In this document: in pieces, positions 1 through 8,763 of the stretch
Layout: each line of letters starts with the position of its first letter
Position numbering within the stretch: the stretch's first letter is position 1
Assembly (NCBI GenBank): GCA_018262315.1
Contig: JAGSPS010000167.1
Coordinates: forward strand, 1 to 11,803
Reading direction: 5' to 3'
Length of the DNA stretch: 11,803 nt
Source of the DNA: Deltaproteobacteria bacterium
GTDB taxonomy: Bacteria; Myxococcota_A; UBA9160; PR03
Program-made: the position numbers and the translations under genes
The notes under the pieces: model-generated
Databases searched by the model: none
Told to the model about the DNA's origin: nothing
What the model saw: only the letters and a program-made list of their open reading frames with translations

Positions 1-1920
1 TCCGATCTGCTGCGCGCGCTGCGCGAAAGCCTCGACTCCTACGATCTCACCCACGACCGCCACGGCCTGCTGCGCCTCGTGCTGCAGATCGCCGTCACCG
101 CCACCGGCGCCGACCGCGGCTCGCTGATGCTCTGGGACGAGCGCGAGCGCGTGCTGCGCGTCGAGGTCGCGATCGGGATCGAGGACGAGTTGATCCCGAA
201 GATCCGCGTGCAGCCGGGCGAGGGCATCGCCGGCCGCGCCTTCGCCGCCGAGCGCTCGATCCTGCTGCACGGCAAGGCCGACCGCACGCGCTTCGACATC
301 GTGCGCGAACGCGACGACGTCGAGTCCGCCATCTCCGCGCCGCTCGCCCACGGCGGTCGCGTGATCGGCGTGCTGAACCTGTCGCACGCGCGCCATCAGA
401 ACCAGTTCGGCGCCAGCGAACTCGAGTTCGTCGACGAACTCGCGCGAATCGACGCGCGCATCATCGCGCGCGCCGAGGAGTTCCACGGTCTGGTGCGCGA
501 ATCGCAGACGCTGCGCGCCGAGACCGACGTGCGGCGCCTGCTTGCGCGCGACGAACCGCTGGCGCGCCGTCTCGCGTCCGTGTGTACGGGACTCGCAAGC
601 CAGCTCCACGGTGGCGTGTGCCAGCTCTACCTGCGCGAGTCGGAGTCCGAGTCGCTGCTGCTGCAAGCGGCCTCGACCCCGCTCGACCCGCTCGCGAACC
701 GCGAGCATCTGCACTTCGGGCAGGGCCTGCCGGGTCGCGCCGCGGTGCTGCGCCGCCCCGTCGCCCTCGGCGGCGGCGCGGCCGACGCCGGGCTCTGCTA
801 CACGGCGATTCCGCTGCTCGCCGGCGAGGAAGTCGTCGGGGTGCTCGCGGCGCAGGGCGAGCGCGTGGCCGGCGAAGCCGAATCGGGCATGGAGCGGCTG
901 CAAGCCGCAGCCGACGCGCTTGCCGACGAACTCGCCGGTGCGCTGCGCGAAGCGCGCATGGAGCGCGATTCGCGTCGCGCGGCGCGGCTCGCGGAGATGG
1001 TCACCGCGCTCGGCGCCTGCCAGGACGAGCGGGAAGTGGCCGACCAGGTGACCACGTCGGCGCTCGCGCTGCTCGAAGCGCAGGACGCCGTGCTGCGCTT
1101 GCGGGAAGAATCCTCGGGTCGCTTCCGGATCGCGTCGTGGAGCGGCGTGGGCGAGTGGCGCAAGGCGGCGCTCGCGGAACTCGAGCGCAAACTCGCCACC
1201 GACGCGATGCGCGGCCGGCAGCTCGTGCGCGTCGGAGATCTGGCGGGCGATCCGGCATGGTCGCAACACGCGGTCGGCGTCGGCACCGCGATGATCGCGC
1301 CGCTGCTGCGCGACGGTCGGGCGATCGGTTGTCTCTCGGTGCTCGGCAAGGTGGCTGACGACCCGCTGCTCGGCGAGCGGTTCGGTCCTTCCGAGGAGTG
1401 CGTGCTGACGCAGCTCGCCCAACACGCGCAGGTGGCGCTCGCGGGGCTCGTGCGCCCCGAGCGCAGCGACGCCGATCCGGTGACGGGCCTGCTGACGCAG
1501 CGCGCGTTGCACGAGCGTCTCGAAGCGGAGCTGGCGCGTTCGCGCGCACGCGGCCACTCGTTGGTGCTCGCCATGCTGCGCGTCGAAGGGCTCGAAGCGC
1601 TGCGCGAGCCGACCCAAGCCGACGCCGCGGAGCGCGCCGCGCTCGCGCTCGCACAGGCGCTGCGCGCGTCGTTGCGCGACTTCGACGTCGTGGCGCGCCC
1701 GGAGCCCGGGGTCTTCGCGGCGATCGTGCCCGAGCCCGACGGCGAAGTGCCGCCGCTGCTGGTCGCGGTCTACCGCGCCGCCCGCGAGGCGCTCGACGCA
1801 CAGGGCGACGCCGCGCATGGCCTCGAGTTGCGCCTCGGCTACGCCGTCTTCCCGCAGGACGGCGCCAATGCCGCCGCGCTCGACCGAATCGCCCGCGAGC
1901 GTCGCGTCGAGGCGCTCTGA
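1..1920 (+). CDS. Tandem-GAF sensor protein with degenerate GGDEF-like C-terminal domain (5' end outside window)
   Basis: The frame is open from base 1 to the TGA at 1918-1920, giving 639 visible residues; a GTG at 79 is possible, but the preceding in-frame residues already look like the start of a GAF fold, so the true start is probably outside the window. Three GAF-type small-molecule or redox-sensing domains can be read: about residues 26-155 (with SLMLWD and QPGEGIAGRAF), 172-300 (FGQGLPGRAAV, then VVGVLAAQGE) and 335-478 (MIAPLLRDGRAIGCLSVLG). From about 490 to the end the protein follows a diguanylate cyclase layout, beginning DPVTGLLTQRAL and ending LGYAVFPQDGANAAAL. However, the active-site loop that should read R-Y-GGDEF reads R-P-EPGVF (566-572), and the metal-binding Asp of the first half-site is Arg527. 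It should therefore not make c-di-GMP and is probably a cytosolic sensing or binding module. No kinase, HTH or AAA+ domain is visible; the missing N-terminus could hold one. Confidence 0.85.
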   Translation, partial: SDLLRALRESLDSYDLTHDRHGLLRLVLQIAVTATGADRGSLMLWDERERVLRVEVAIGIEDELIPKIRVQPGEGIAGRAFAAERSILLHGKADRTRFDIVRERDDVESAISAPLAHGGRVIGVLNLSHARHQNQFGASELEFVDELARIDARIIARAEEFHGLVRESQTLRAETDVRRLLARDEPLARRLASVCTGLASQLHGGVCQLYLRESESESLLLQAASTPLDPLANREHLHFGQGLPGRAAVLRRPVALGGGAADAGLCYTAIPLLAGEEVVGVLAAQGERVAGEAESGMERLQAAADALADELAGALREARMERDSRRAARLAEMVTALGACQDEREVADQVTTSALALLEAQDAVLRLREESSGRFRIASWSGVGEWRKAALAELERKLATDAMRGRQLVRVGDLAGDPAWSQHAVGVGTAMIAPLLRDGRAIGCLSVLGKVADDPLLGERFGPSEECVLTQLAQHAQVALAGLVRPERSDADPVTGLLTQRALHERLEAELARSRARGHSLVLAMLRVEGLEALREPTQADAAERAALALAQALRASLRDFDVVARPEPGVFAAIVPEPDGEVPPLLVAVYRAAREALDAQGDAAHGLELRLGYAVFPQDGANAAALDRIARERRVEAL

Positions 1921-2076
1921 TCGGCAGGCCTCCCCAGCCCCGCATCACGGATCGGATCGAGGAGGCGGCATGGCGCAGTCGCGCCCGAGGACGCTCGGCG
2001 CCGCCCGCTGCCGCCGCTGCGCATCGGTCCCGAGCACGTATTGACGGGGCCGAGCTCCTCGCGTTGACTCCCGGAG

Positions 2077-3656
2077 ATGTCCCCCACGAACTCCTCGAGC
2101 GACACCGGCTTTCTGCAAGAACCCCCGCAGCTCCCCAATCAGTACGACGCGGACGCACTGCTGCGCAGCCATCTGCGCCGCAGCGTCGACCCGGACGTGC
2201 TGCGCGCGATCGAGCCGTCGCTGCGCCGGATGGGCGACCTTGCGGCCGGCCGCCTGCTCGAACTCGCGCACCGGCATCGTCGCGACGAGCCGGTGCATGT
2301 GCCCTTCGACGCCTGGGGCCGCCGCATCGACGAGGTGCGCGTGAACGAAGCCTGGCGCGAGTACGCGCGCGTCGCGGCGGAAGAGGGACTCGTCGCCATC
2401 GCCTACGAGCGCGCGCACGGTCGCTTCTCGCGCGTGCAGCAGTTCGCGCTGGCGTATCTGTTCCACCCGTCGAGCCAGGTCTACACCTGTCCGTTGGCGA
2501 TGACCGACGGCTGCGCGCGCACGCTCGAGGTGCTGGGCAGCGGGCTGGGTGCCGAACGCGATCGCGTGCTCTCGCATCTGCTCTCGCGCGACCCCGCGCA
2601 GGCCTGGACCTCCGGACAGTGGATGACCGAGCGCATCGGCGGCTCGGACGTCGGACTCTCCGAAACCGTCGCGCGCTACGACGGCAACGGCGCCTTCACG
2701 CTGCACGGCACCAAGTGGTTCACTTCCGCGCTGACCTCGCAGGTGGCGCTCACGCTCGCGCGACCCGAGGGCAACGGGCTCGGCGGCAAGGGCCTCGCGC
2801 TCTTCCTCGTCGAGGTGCGCGACGCAGCGGATCGCATGCAGGGCATCACCGTATTGCGTCTCAAGGACAAACTCGGAACGCGCCTTCTCCCGACCGCCGA
2901 GTTGTCGCTCGAAGGCACGCCGGCCGTGCCGGTCGCCGGCCTCTCGGACGGTGTGCGCAACATGACGACGATGCTGAACCTCACGCGCACCTGGAACGCC
3001 GTGTGCGCCGCCGCGACGCTGCGCCGCGGCCTGGCGCTGGCGCGCGACTTCGCGCGGGCGAAGCGCTGCTTCGCTTCGTGCAACCGATCGCCAAGCTCAC
3101 CACGGGTCGTCAGACCGTCGCGGGCGCGAGCGAAGTGCTCGAGGCGTTCGGCGGCGCGGGCTACGTCGAGGACACCGGGCTTCCGGAGCTGCTGCGCGAC
3201 GGCCAGGTGCTCTCGATCTGGGAGGGCACCACCAATGTGTTGGCGCTCGAGGCGTATCGCGCGGCGCTGCGCGCCGACGCGCTGCCGCCCGTGCTCGAAG
3301 AGATCCGCCGCCGCGCCGAGGCGGCCAACCACGCGTCGCTGCGCGAAGCCGCGGGAGTGGCGCTGCGCGCCGCCGATCACATCGAGTCGTGGTGGTCGGA
3401 GGCCGGGGTGCGCGGGCCCTGGCTGCACGAAGCGGCGGCGCGCCATTTCGCATTGACGGCCGGCCGCACGCTCGCGCTCGCGCTGCTGGTCGCGCACGCC
3501 GATTGGGCGCTCGCGCACGAGCGCGACGCACGCTCCGCGGAGGCAGCGCGTCGCTTCGCGCGCAGCGGCGTCGATGCTCTCTGCGACGCTCCGCGCCCGC
3601 CGCTCGCGACGACGCGGCTCGCGCTCGGCGAAGCGCTCGATCCCGAGCCGCTGTAG
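2077..3656 (+). pseudogene. AidB-like acyl-CoA dehydrogenase, frame broken by an internal deletion
   Basis: This is an acyl-CoA dehydrogenase-fold flavoprotein of the AidB clade, which normally runs about 540-570 residues. The left part (ATG 2077 to about 3056) has the family opening FLQEPPQLPNQYDADALLR, then YTCPLAMTDG (136-145), the FAD-loop motif WMTERIGGSDVG (182-193), LHGTKWFTSA and KDKLGTRLLPTAELS. At 3051-3062 the homology jumps to another frame and resumes as GEALLRFVQPIAKLTTG, continuing through SEVLEAFGGAGYVEDTGLP and IWEGTTNVL to the TAG at 3654-3656. The catalytic-type Glu of IWEG is codon 3222-3224. Compared with E. coli AidB from memory, about 46 residues are missing at the junction, including the segment that normally follows ARDFAR (xRxxFGxPL). 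The frame change requires a loss of 3n+1 bases. No good Shine-Dalgarno sits before the ATG; GGAG directly abuts it, and an in-frame TGA at 2065-2067 excludes longer starts. As written the product is not functional, unless the junction is an assembly error. Confidence 0.82.
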
Positions 3657-3709
3657 TCGGCTGCTTCCGAAGTGCTCCGGTCGGTGCGGAGATGGGGCTC
3701 GCTCGCCCT

Positions 3710-3734
3710 CGGCGGGCCGTTAGACTGCCCGCCG
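3710..3734 (+). terminator. GC-rich 8-bp stem-loop between the dehydrogenase remnant and ettA
   Basis: CGGCGGGC at 3710-3717 pairs perfectly with GCCCGCCG at 3727-3734 around a 9-nt loop. It lies 53 nt after the dehydrogenase stop and 37 nt before the ettA start. There is no U-tract afterwards, so a classical intrinsic terminator is not proven. The loop also contains TTAGACT, which resembles a -10 element about 45 nt upstream of ettA, so the same stretch could be part of an ettA promoter instead. Confidence 0.3.
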
Positions 3735-3758
3735 CTTCCCTCCAGTACCCGGCGCGAG

Positions 3759-3764
3759 AAGGAG
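3759..3764 (+). promoter_or_regulatory. Shine-Dalgarno that fixes the TTG start of ettA
   Basis: AAGGAG at 3759-3764 stands 7 nt before the TTG at 3772. This supports the non-ATG start, which also gives the expected family N-terminus (M-A-E-F-V-Y-T). Confidence 0.7.
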
Positions 3765-3771
3765 AGGCCCC

Positions 3772-5347
<1,576 letters not shown>

Positions 5348-5355
5348 TCCGAGCT

Positions 5356-5374
5356 CGACGCGCCGGGCGCGTCG
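5356..5374 (+). terminator. Stem-loop just after ettA, possible terminator
   Basis: CGACGCGC at 5356-5363 pairs perfectly with GCGCGTCG at 5367-5374 around a 3-nt loop, starting 9 nt after the ettA TGA. The placement fits a transcription end, but the following bases (GCTTCCCGACC) contain no U-run, so it may only slow polymerase or protect the 3' end. Confidence 0.4.
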
Positions 5375-5446
5375 GCTTCCCGACCGAGCGTCGCTGCCGC
5401 ATGCGATAGGATTCGGCCATTCGAGGCCCGCACCGCGAGGCAGGGG

Positions 5447-6070
5447 ATGCTGCTCAACCGCGTCGAGTTCGCGCTGATGAACAACCCCGTGCGCGTTGCG
5501 ATCCAGCGCCACTTCGAAGCCGAGCGGCTGCTCGCGATGGGCGGTGCGGTCCCCGGCGCTGCGGCGCTCGAGGTGGGCTGTGGGCGCGGCGTGGGCGTCG
5601 AACTCGTGCTCGATCGCTTCGGCGCCGCGCGCGTCGACGGCTTCGACCTCGATCCGAGGATGGTGGGCCTCGCCCGCCGACGTCTCGTGCGCCGCGGCGA
5701 GTGCGTGCGGCTCTGGGTTGGCGACGCGACGCGGATTCCGGCGGCCGACGCGAGCTACGACGCCGTCTTCGACTTCGGGATCTTGCACCACGTGCCCGAC
5801 TGGCGCGCCGCGCTCGGCGAGATCCACCGCGTGCTGAAGCCGGGCGGACGCTTCTTTGCGGAGGAGGTCTTCGAGCGCTTCCTCTCGCACCCGATCTGGC
5901 GGCGGCTCCTCGAGCATCCGCGCGAGGATCGCTTCGACAGGGCGCGCTTCCGCAGCGGCCTCGAGTCGGCCGGCTTCACGGTTCGCGCGACACGCTCGCT
6001 CGGCAGCGGCTTCGGCTGGTTCGTCGCAGACCGCGCGGCCGGCGCGCCCGCTCAGCGCGGGCTCTCGTAG
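5447..6070 (+). CDS. Class I SAM-dependent methyltransferase (Methyltransf_11/UbiE-like)
   Basis: A 207-residue stand-alone Rossmann methyltransferase. Motif I is LEVGCGRGVG (41-50), the acidic ribose-binding residue is in GFDLDP (Asp67 or Asp69), the adenine-region motif is GDATRIP (92-98), motif IV is FDFGILHHV (108-116), and LKPGGRFFAEE (130-140) is the post-motif beta strand typical of small-molecule and quinone methyltransferases. No membrane segment or extra substrate domain is visible, and the substrate cannot be named. The ATG at 5447 has GAGG at 5437-5440, six bases upstream. GATAGGAT at 5405-5412 is a weak -10-like sequence. It stands alone on the plus strand after the ettA hairpin, and its last 19 bases overlap the end of the convergent lipoprotein gene. 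The frame is intact. Confidence 0.85.
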   Translation: MLLNRVEFALMNNPVRVAIQRHFEAERLLAMGGAVPGAAALEVGCGRGVGVELVLDRFGAARVDGFDLDPRMVGLARRRLVRRGECVRLWVGDATRIPAADASYDAVFDFGILHHVPDWRAALGEIHRVLKPGGRFFAEEVFERFLSHPIWRRLLEHPREDRFDRARFRSGLESAGFTVRATRSLGSGFGWFVADRAAGAPAQRGLS

Positions 6071-6390
6071 AACACGTACGGCGTCGAGTAGTCGCTGACT
6101 TCGAAGTAGAGCTTCCGCTCGCCGGGATCCGCCTGGTAGTTCTGGTTCGCGTCGAGCACGCCGTAGCCGAAGCGGTAGGGACGCGGCACCGCGTCGCCGG
6201 TGCCGAGCGCGGTCGAGAGCTTGTCGATCTGGATGAAGCGCATCGCGAGCTTCTCGCCGGCGTAGACGTCGAGCACACCGCTCGTGCCGGTCCAGTTCTG
6301 GATCGAGCGCCCGATCTGATTTTGTGATTCCTGGGTGCAGCCGCTCGCGAGCGCGAGGGCAGCGCCGAGCGCGAGGATCGTTCGTCGCAT
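6052..6390 (-). CDS. Small conserved-type lipoprotein with an EF-hand-like loop, function unknown
   Basis: A 112-residue protein. A short basic N-terminus (MRRT), a hydrophobic stretch and the lipobox ASGC place the lipidated Cys at residue 18, so the mature part is about 95 residues and probably faces the periplasm from a membrane. The mature chain is rich in Tyr, Asp and Asn. Residues 80-91 (DANQNYQADPGE) fit the six ligand positions of an EF-hand-type Ca2+ loop: D, N, N, Q, D, E at positions 1, 3, 5, 7, 9 and 12, although position 6 is Tyr rather than Gly. The C-terminus (YFEVSDYSTPYVFYES) is aromatic and probably beta. I recognise no named family. It is the third gene of the dapL-sulfatase-lipoprotein unit, starting 30 nt after the sulfatase stop behind a consensus ribosome site, and it converges on the methyltransferase with a 19-bp overlap. 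Confidence 0.8.
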   Translation of the reverse strand: MRRTILALGAALALASGCTQESQNQIGRSIQNWTGTSGVLDVYAGEKLAMRFIQIDKLSTALGTGDAVPRPYRFGYGVLDANQNYQADPGERKLYFEVSDYSTPYVFYESPR

Positions 6391-6398
6391 CGGGTGAG

Positions 6399-6404
6399 CC
6401 TCCT
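6399..6404 (-). promoter_or_regulatory. Consensus Shine-Dalgarno (AGGAGG) of the lipoprotein gene
   Basis: The minus strand reads AGGAGG eight bases before the ATG at 6390. It is the strongest ribosome site of this operon; dapL and the sulfatase have poor ones. The lipoprotein may therefore be made in excess over its upstream partners. Confidence 0.7.
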
Positions 6405-6420
6405 GGGTGGGGAAACGAGA

Positions 6421-8751
6421 CTAGCGGGCGTTCGCAGTTGCCGGAGCGTCCTCGTCTCCTCCCAGCCGCGCGAGTTCGCGGCGGATCGACGCGGCGAGAC
6501 TCTCGGAGTCCGCGAGCAGCGAAGGGTCGGGGGCGAGCAGCGGAAAGCCCGACTCGTCGACGAAGGCGAAGGCGTCGAACAGCGGCCGGTCGGTGCGCAC
6601 GCGGAAGAGCAGGCGGCGCTCGCTGCGGATCCAGAGCAGATCGTAGGGCTGGGTGAGCTTGTAGGGCGCGACGAAGAGCGCTTCGCGCGGAGCTGGCGAC
6701 GCCAGCAGGTCGCGGCCGTCGAGACCGCGCACCGGGTCGGGAACGCCCGTCGCGGCGTGCAGCAGCGTCGGCAGCACGTCCATGTGCGAGGTCGGGCCGG
6801 CGACCGCGGTGGGCCCGACGCCGGCGCCGAACACGACCAGCGGAACGCGCGTCTGCGCATCCGACGCGCGCGAGCCGTGCACGAGCGCACCGTCCTCGCC
6901 GAACGACTCACCGTGGTCGCCGGTGATGGCGATCACGTTGCGCGCGGGATCGAGCGCTGCGGCGAAGTCGACGAGCTGCGCCTCCAGCGAAAGCGAAGCG
7001 TTGCGGTAGCGGTTCCACAGCTTTGCGCGATCGAGCGGGGCGCGGAACAGCTGGTCCCAGCTCGGCAGCTCGTCTTCGTGCGACACCGGGCCGAAGCGCC
7101 CGAACGCCTCCGGGTACGGATACGGGAAGTGCGTCGTCATCAGGAAGCCGACGATGAAGTGGGGCCCGGGCTCGCTCGCGAGTTCGTGGATCGAGGCGAG
7201 CGTCTGGCGATCGCAGTCGGGCCACTGCTTCCAGAGCGGCGCGCGCGTCGCCGTGTGCAGGATCACGCGGTCGAAGACGCGCTCGTCGAGGAACTGATCC
7301 ATGCGCTTCCACGCTTCGATCTCGCCGCTGCTCACGAACGCGGTGCGATAGCCGAGCTGGCGGAACAGTTCGACCGCCGTCGGCGCGCGTCCGCCGTCGA
7401 GCACGACGTCGTAGACGAGCGGCAGGCGCGCGTAGAGCAGCGAGAAGAGTCCGAGGTGCGACGAGTTGCTCCCCGAGTAGTGGCGCGGCGCGAGCAGGCC
7501 GCGTGCTCCGAGCGCGGCAAGTCGCCCGAGCAGGGCAGGGCTCACGACTTCGTGCCGGAAGCTCTCGACCACCAGCAGGATCACGTTCGGCGCATCGCTG
7601 CGCGGCCTCTGCGCCGCGGGTACGAGCGTCGCGGGACGCTCCGCCACGATTCGCGAGAACGCTTCGGCATAGGCGCCCTGCGCGACCTCGCCGATCTGCG
7701 CGAGCGCGCTCTCGGCGTCGCTCGATTGGAGCGGGTTCCAGAGCACGGCGCCGCGCTTGACGTCCTCGTCGTGATAGGCGACGCGAGAGCGGACGCCGCC
7801 CTCGGGCGCCACCAGCGCGACGCTGTCCTGCTTCCGCGAGAGCGCAAAGCGCGCGCGCTCCACTTCGAAGTGCCGCGTCGCGCCCGCGGCGATCTCGCCG
7901 TGTAGCAGCGCGCGTTGTCCCGACGCGTTCTCGAGTTGCCATCCCTCGGCGGAGCGCGGATCGCTCGTGGGGTTGTGGATCATCACCTCGGTCAGCTCGG
8001 CCGAACGCCACGGCCATGGAACGAGGCCGAGCAGGTAGAGGTCATGCGAAGCGTGCGCCACCGCGCGCGAGAACGCCCAGTCGGTCCCGTACGGGAGGCT
8101 CATCGCCACGCGTTTGCGCAACTCGGGCGCGGTGAGCAGGCGCTGCGCGGGGAAGGCCGCGAGCACCAATGCGACGTAGCTGCAGGTCGTGGCGAAGACG
8201 AGAGCGCGTGCCGATGCGGGCGCGAGTCGTGCGAACCAGAGCCGTGTCGCGACCGCCGCGAGCGAACGCAGCGCGATGCACACGACCGCCGTCGCAGCGA
8301 ACAGCTTCGCGAGCGCGACGGCCAGCGCGACCGGGTCGCCCACCCACTGCACCTGCTCGCGACTGCGCAGAGCCGAACCAATGAAGGGCAGGTAGTTGGT
8401 GAGGTGGGCGCCGTAGTGGGACTGCAGCCAGACGTCGAGCGCCAGCCAGGCGGCGGTCACGGCCGTCGCCGTGGCCAGCAGACGTCGCGTGGCGCGACCG
8501 GGGCCGGCACGCTCGCCGAGAAGCGCGAGCGCCTGGAACGGCAGCAGTGGCAGCAGCGACTTCGCGATCAGCAGCCACGCGACGGCGAGGCGGTCGTCGC
8601 GCGTGCGTGTCGCGGCGTCGAGGCCGAGCGCGCCGGCGTAGTGCGGAACCTCGACGGCGATCGCGAAGAGCGCCGCGGCGGCCGTGACGAAGAGCAGATG
8701 CGCGAGCACGGCGCGATGCTCTTCGCTCGCCCGCGCTCCGCCGCGCGCCAT
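6421..8751 (-). CDS. Inner-membrane sulfatase/phosphoglycerol-transferase-like protein (LtaS/YejM type) with an inserted lamin-tail-like domain
   Basis: A 776-residue protein from the ATG at 8751; a TTG codon directly before it at 8754 would add one residue. Five hydrophobic segments lie at about 16-36, 55-79, 90-110, 140-161 and 183-202, the five-helix layout of LtaS and YejM/PbgA, so the C-terminal part should be periplasmic. Residues about 250-340 resemble a lamin-tail domain: TEVMIHNPTSD, GWQLENASGQ, GEIAAGATR, QDSVALVAPEGG, RSRVAYHDE. The alkaline-phosphatase-superfamily domain starts at about 388 with PNVILLVVES (Glu396 as metal ligand), SGSNSSHLGLFSLLYA (nucleophile probably Ser430 or Ser431), TTHFPYPY (His541) and TGDHGESFG (Asp612-His613), plus VHGS (His625). 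These match the LtaS ligand set, so it is probably catalytic rather than a dead YejM-like protein. It may move phosphoglycerol or phosphoethanolamine, or remove sulfate, on an envelope lipid or glycan; the substrate is unknown. It follows dapL by 12 nt and precedes the lipoprotein by 30 nt. Confidence 0.85.
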   Translation of the reverse strand: MARGGARASEEHRAVLAHLLFVTAAAALFAIAVEVPHYAGALGLDAATRTRDDRLAVAWLLIAKSLLPLLPFQALALLGERAGPGRATRRLLATATAVTAAWLALDVWLQSHYGAHLTNYLPFIGSALRSREQVQWVGDPVALAVALAKLFAATAVVCIALRSLAAVATRLWFARLAPASARALVFATTCSYVALVLAAFPAQRLLTAPELRKRVAMSLPYGTDWAFSRAVAHASHDLYLLGLVPWPWRSAELTEVMIHNPTSDPRSAEGWQLENASGQRALLHGEIAAGATRHFEVERARFALSRKQDSVALVAPEGGVRSRVAYHDEDVKRGAVLWNPLQSSDAESALAQIGEVAQGAYAEAFSRIVAERPATLVPAAQRPRSDAPNVILLVVESFRHEVVSPALLGRLAALGARGLLAPRHYSGSNSSHLGLFSLLYARLPLVYDVVLDGGRAPTAVELFRQLGYRTAFVSSGEIEAWKRMDQFLDERVFDRVILHTATRAPLWKQWPDCDRQTLASIHELASEPGPHFIVGFLMTTHFPYPYPEAFGRFGPVSHEDELPSWDQLFRAPLDRAKLWNRYRNASLSLEAQLVDFAAALDPARNVIAITGDHGESFGEDGALVHGSRASDAQTRVPLVVFGAGVGPTAVAGPTSHMDVLPTLLHAATGVPDPVRGLDGRDLLASPAPREALFVAPYKLTQPYDLLWIRSERRLLFRVRTDRPLFDAFAFVDESGFPLLAPDPSLLADSESLAASIRRELARLGGDEDAPATANAR

Positions 8752-8763
8752 CAAGCGAAGCGC

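Noticed and set aside
2041..2069. TTGACG at 2041 and TTGACT at 2064 as -35 boxes for the dehydrogenase
   Set aside because: No -10-like hexamer lies at a workable distance before the ATG at 2077, and the second box is only 7 nt from it.
1398..3656. 752-codon plus-strand open frame as one large gene
   Set aside because: Only the part after about 3060 has homology (the C-terminal piece of the acyl-CoA dehydrogenase); the rest is Arg/Ala-rich shadow of the GAF gene and of the dehydrogenase's own left part.
6394..7905. 503-codon plus-strand frame antisense to the sulfatase gene
   Set aside because: Reads as Arg/Glu/Ala-rich reverse-complement shadow; the minus strand carries the conserved catalytic motifs.
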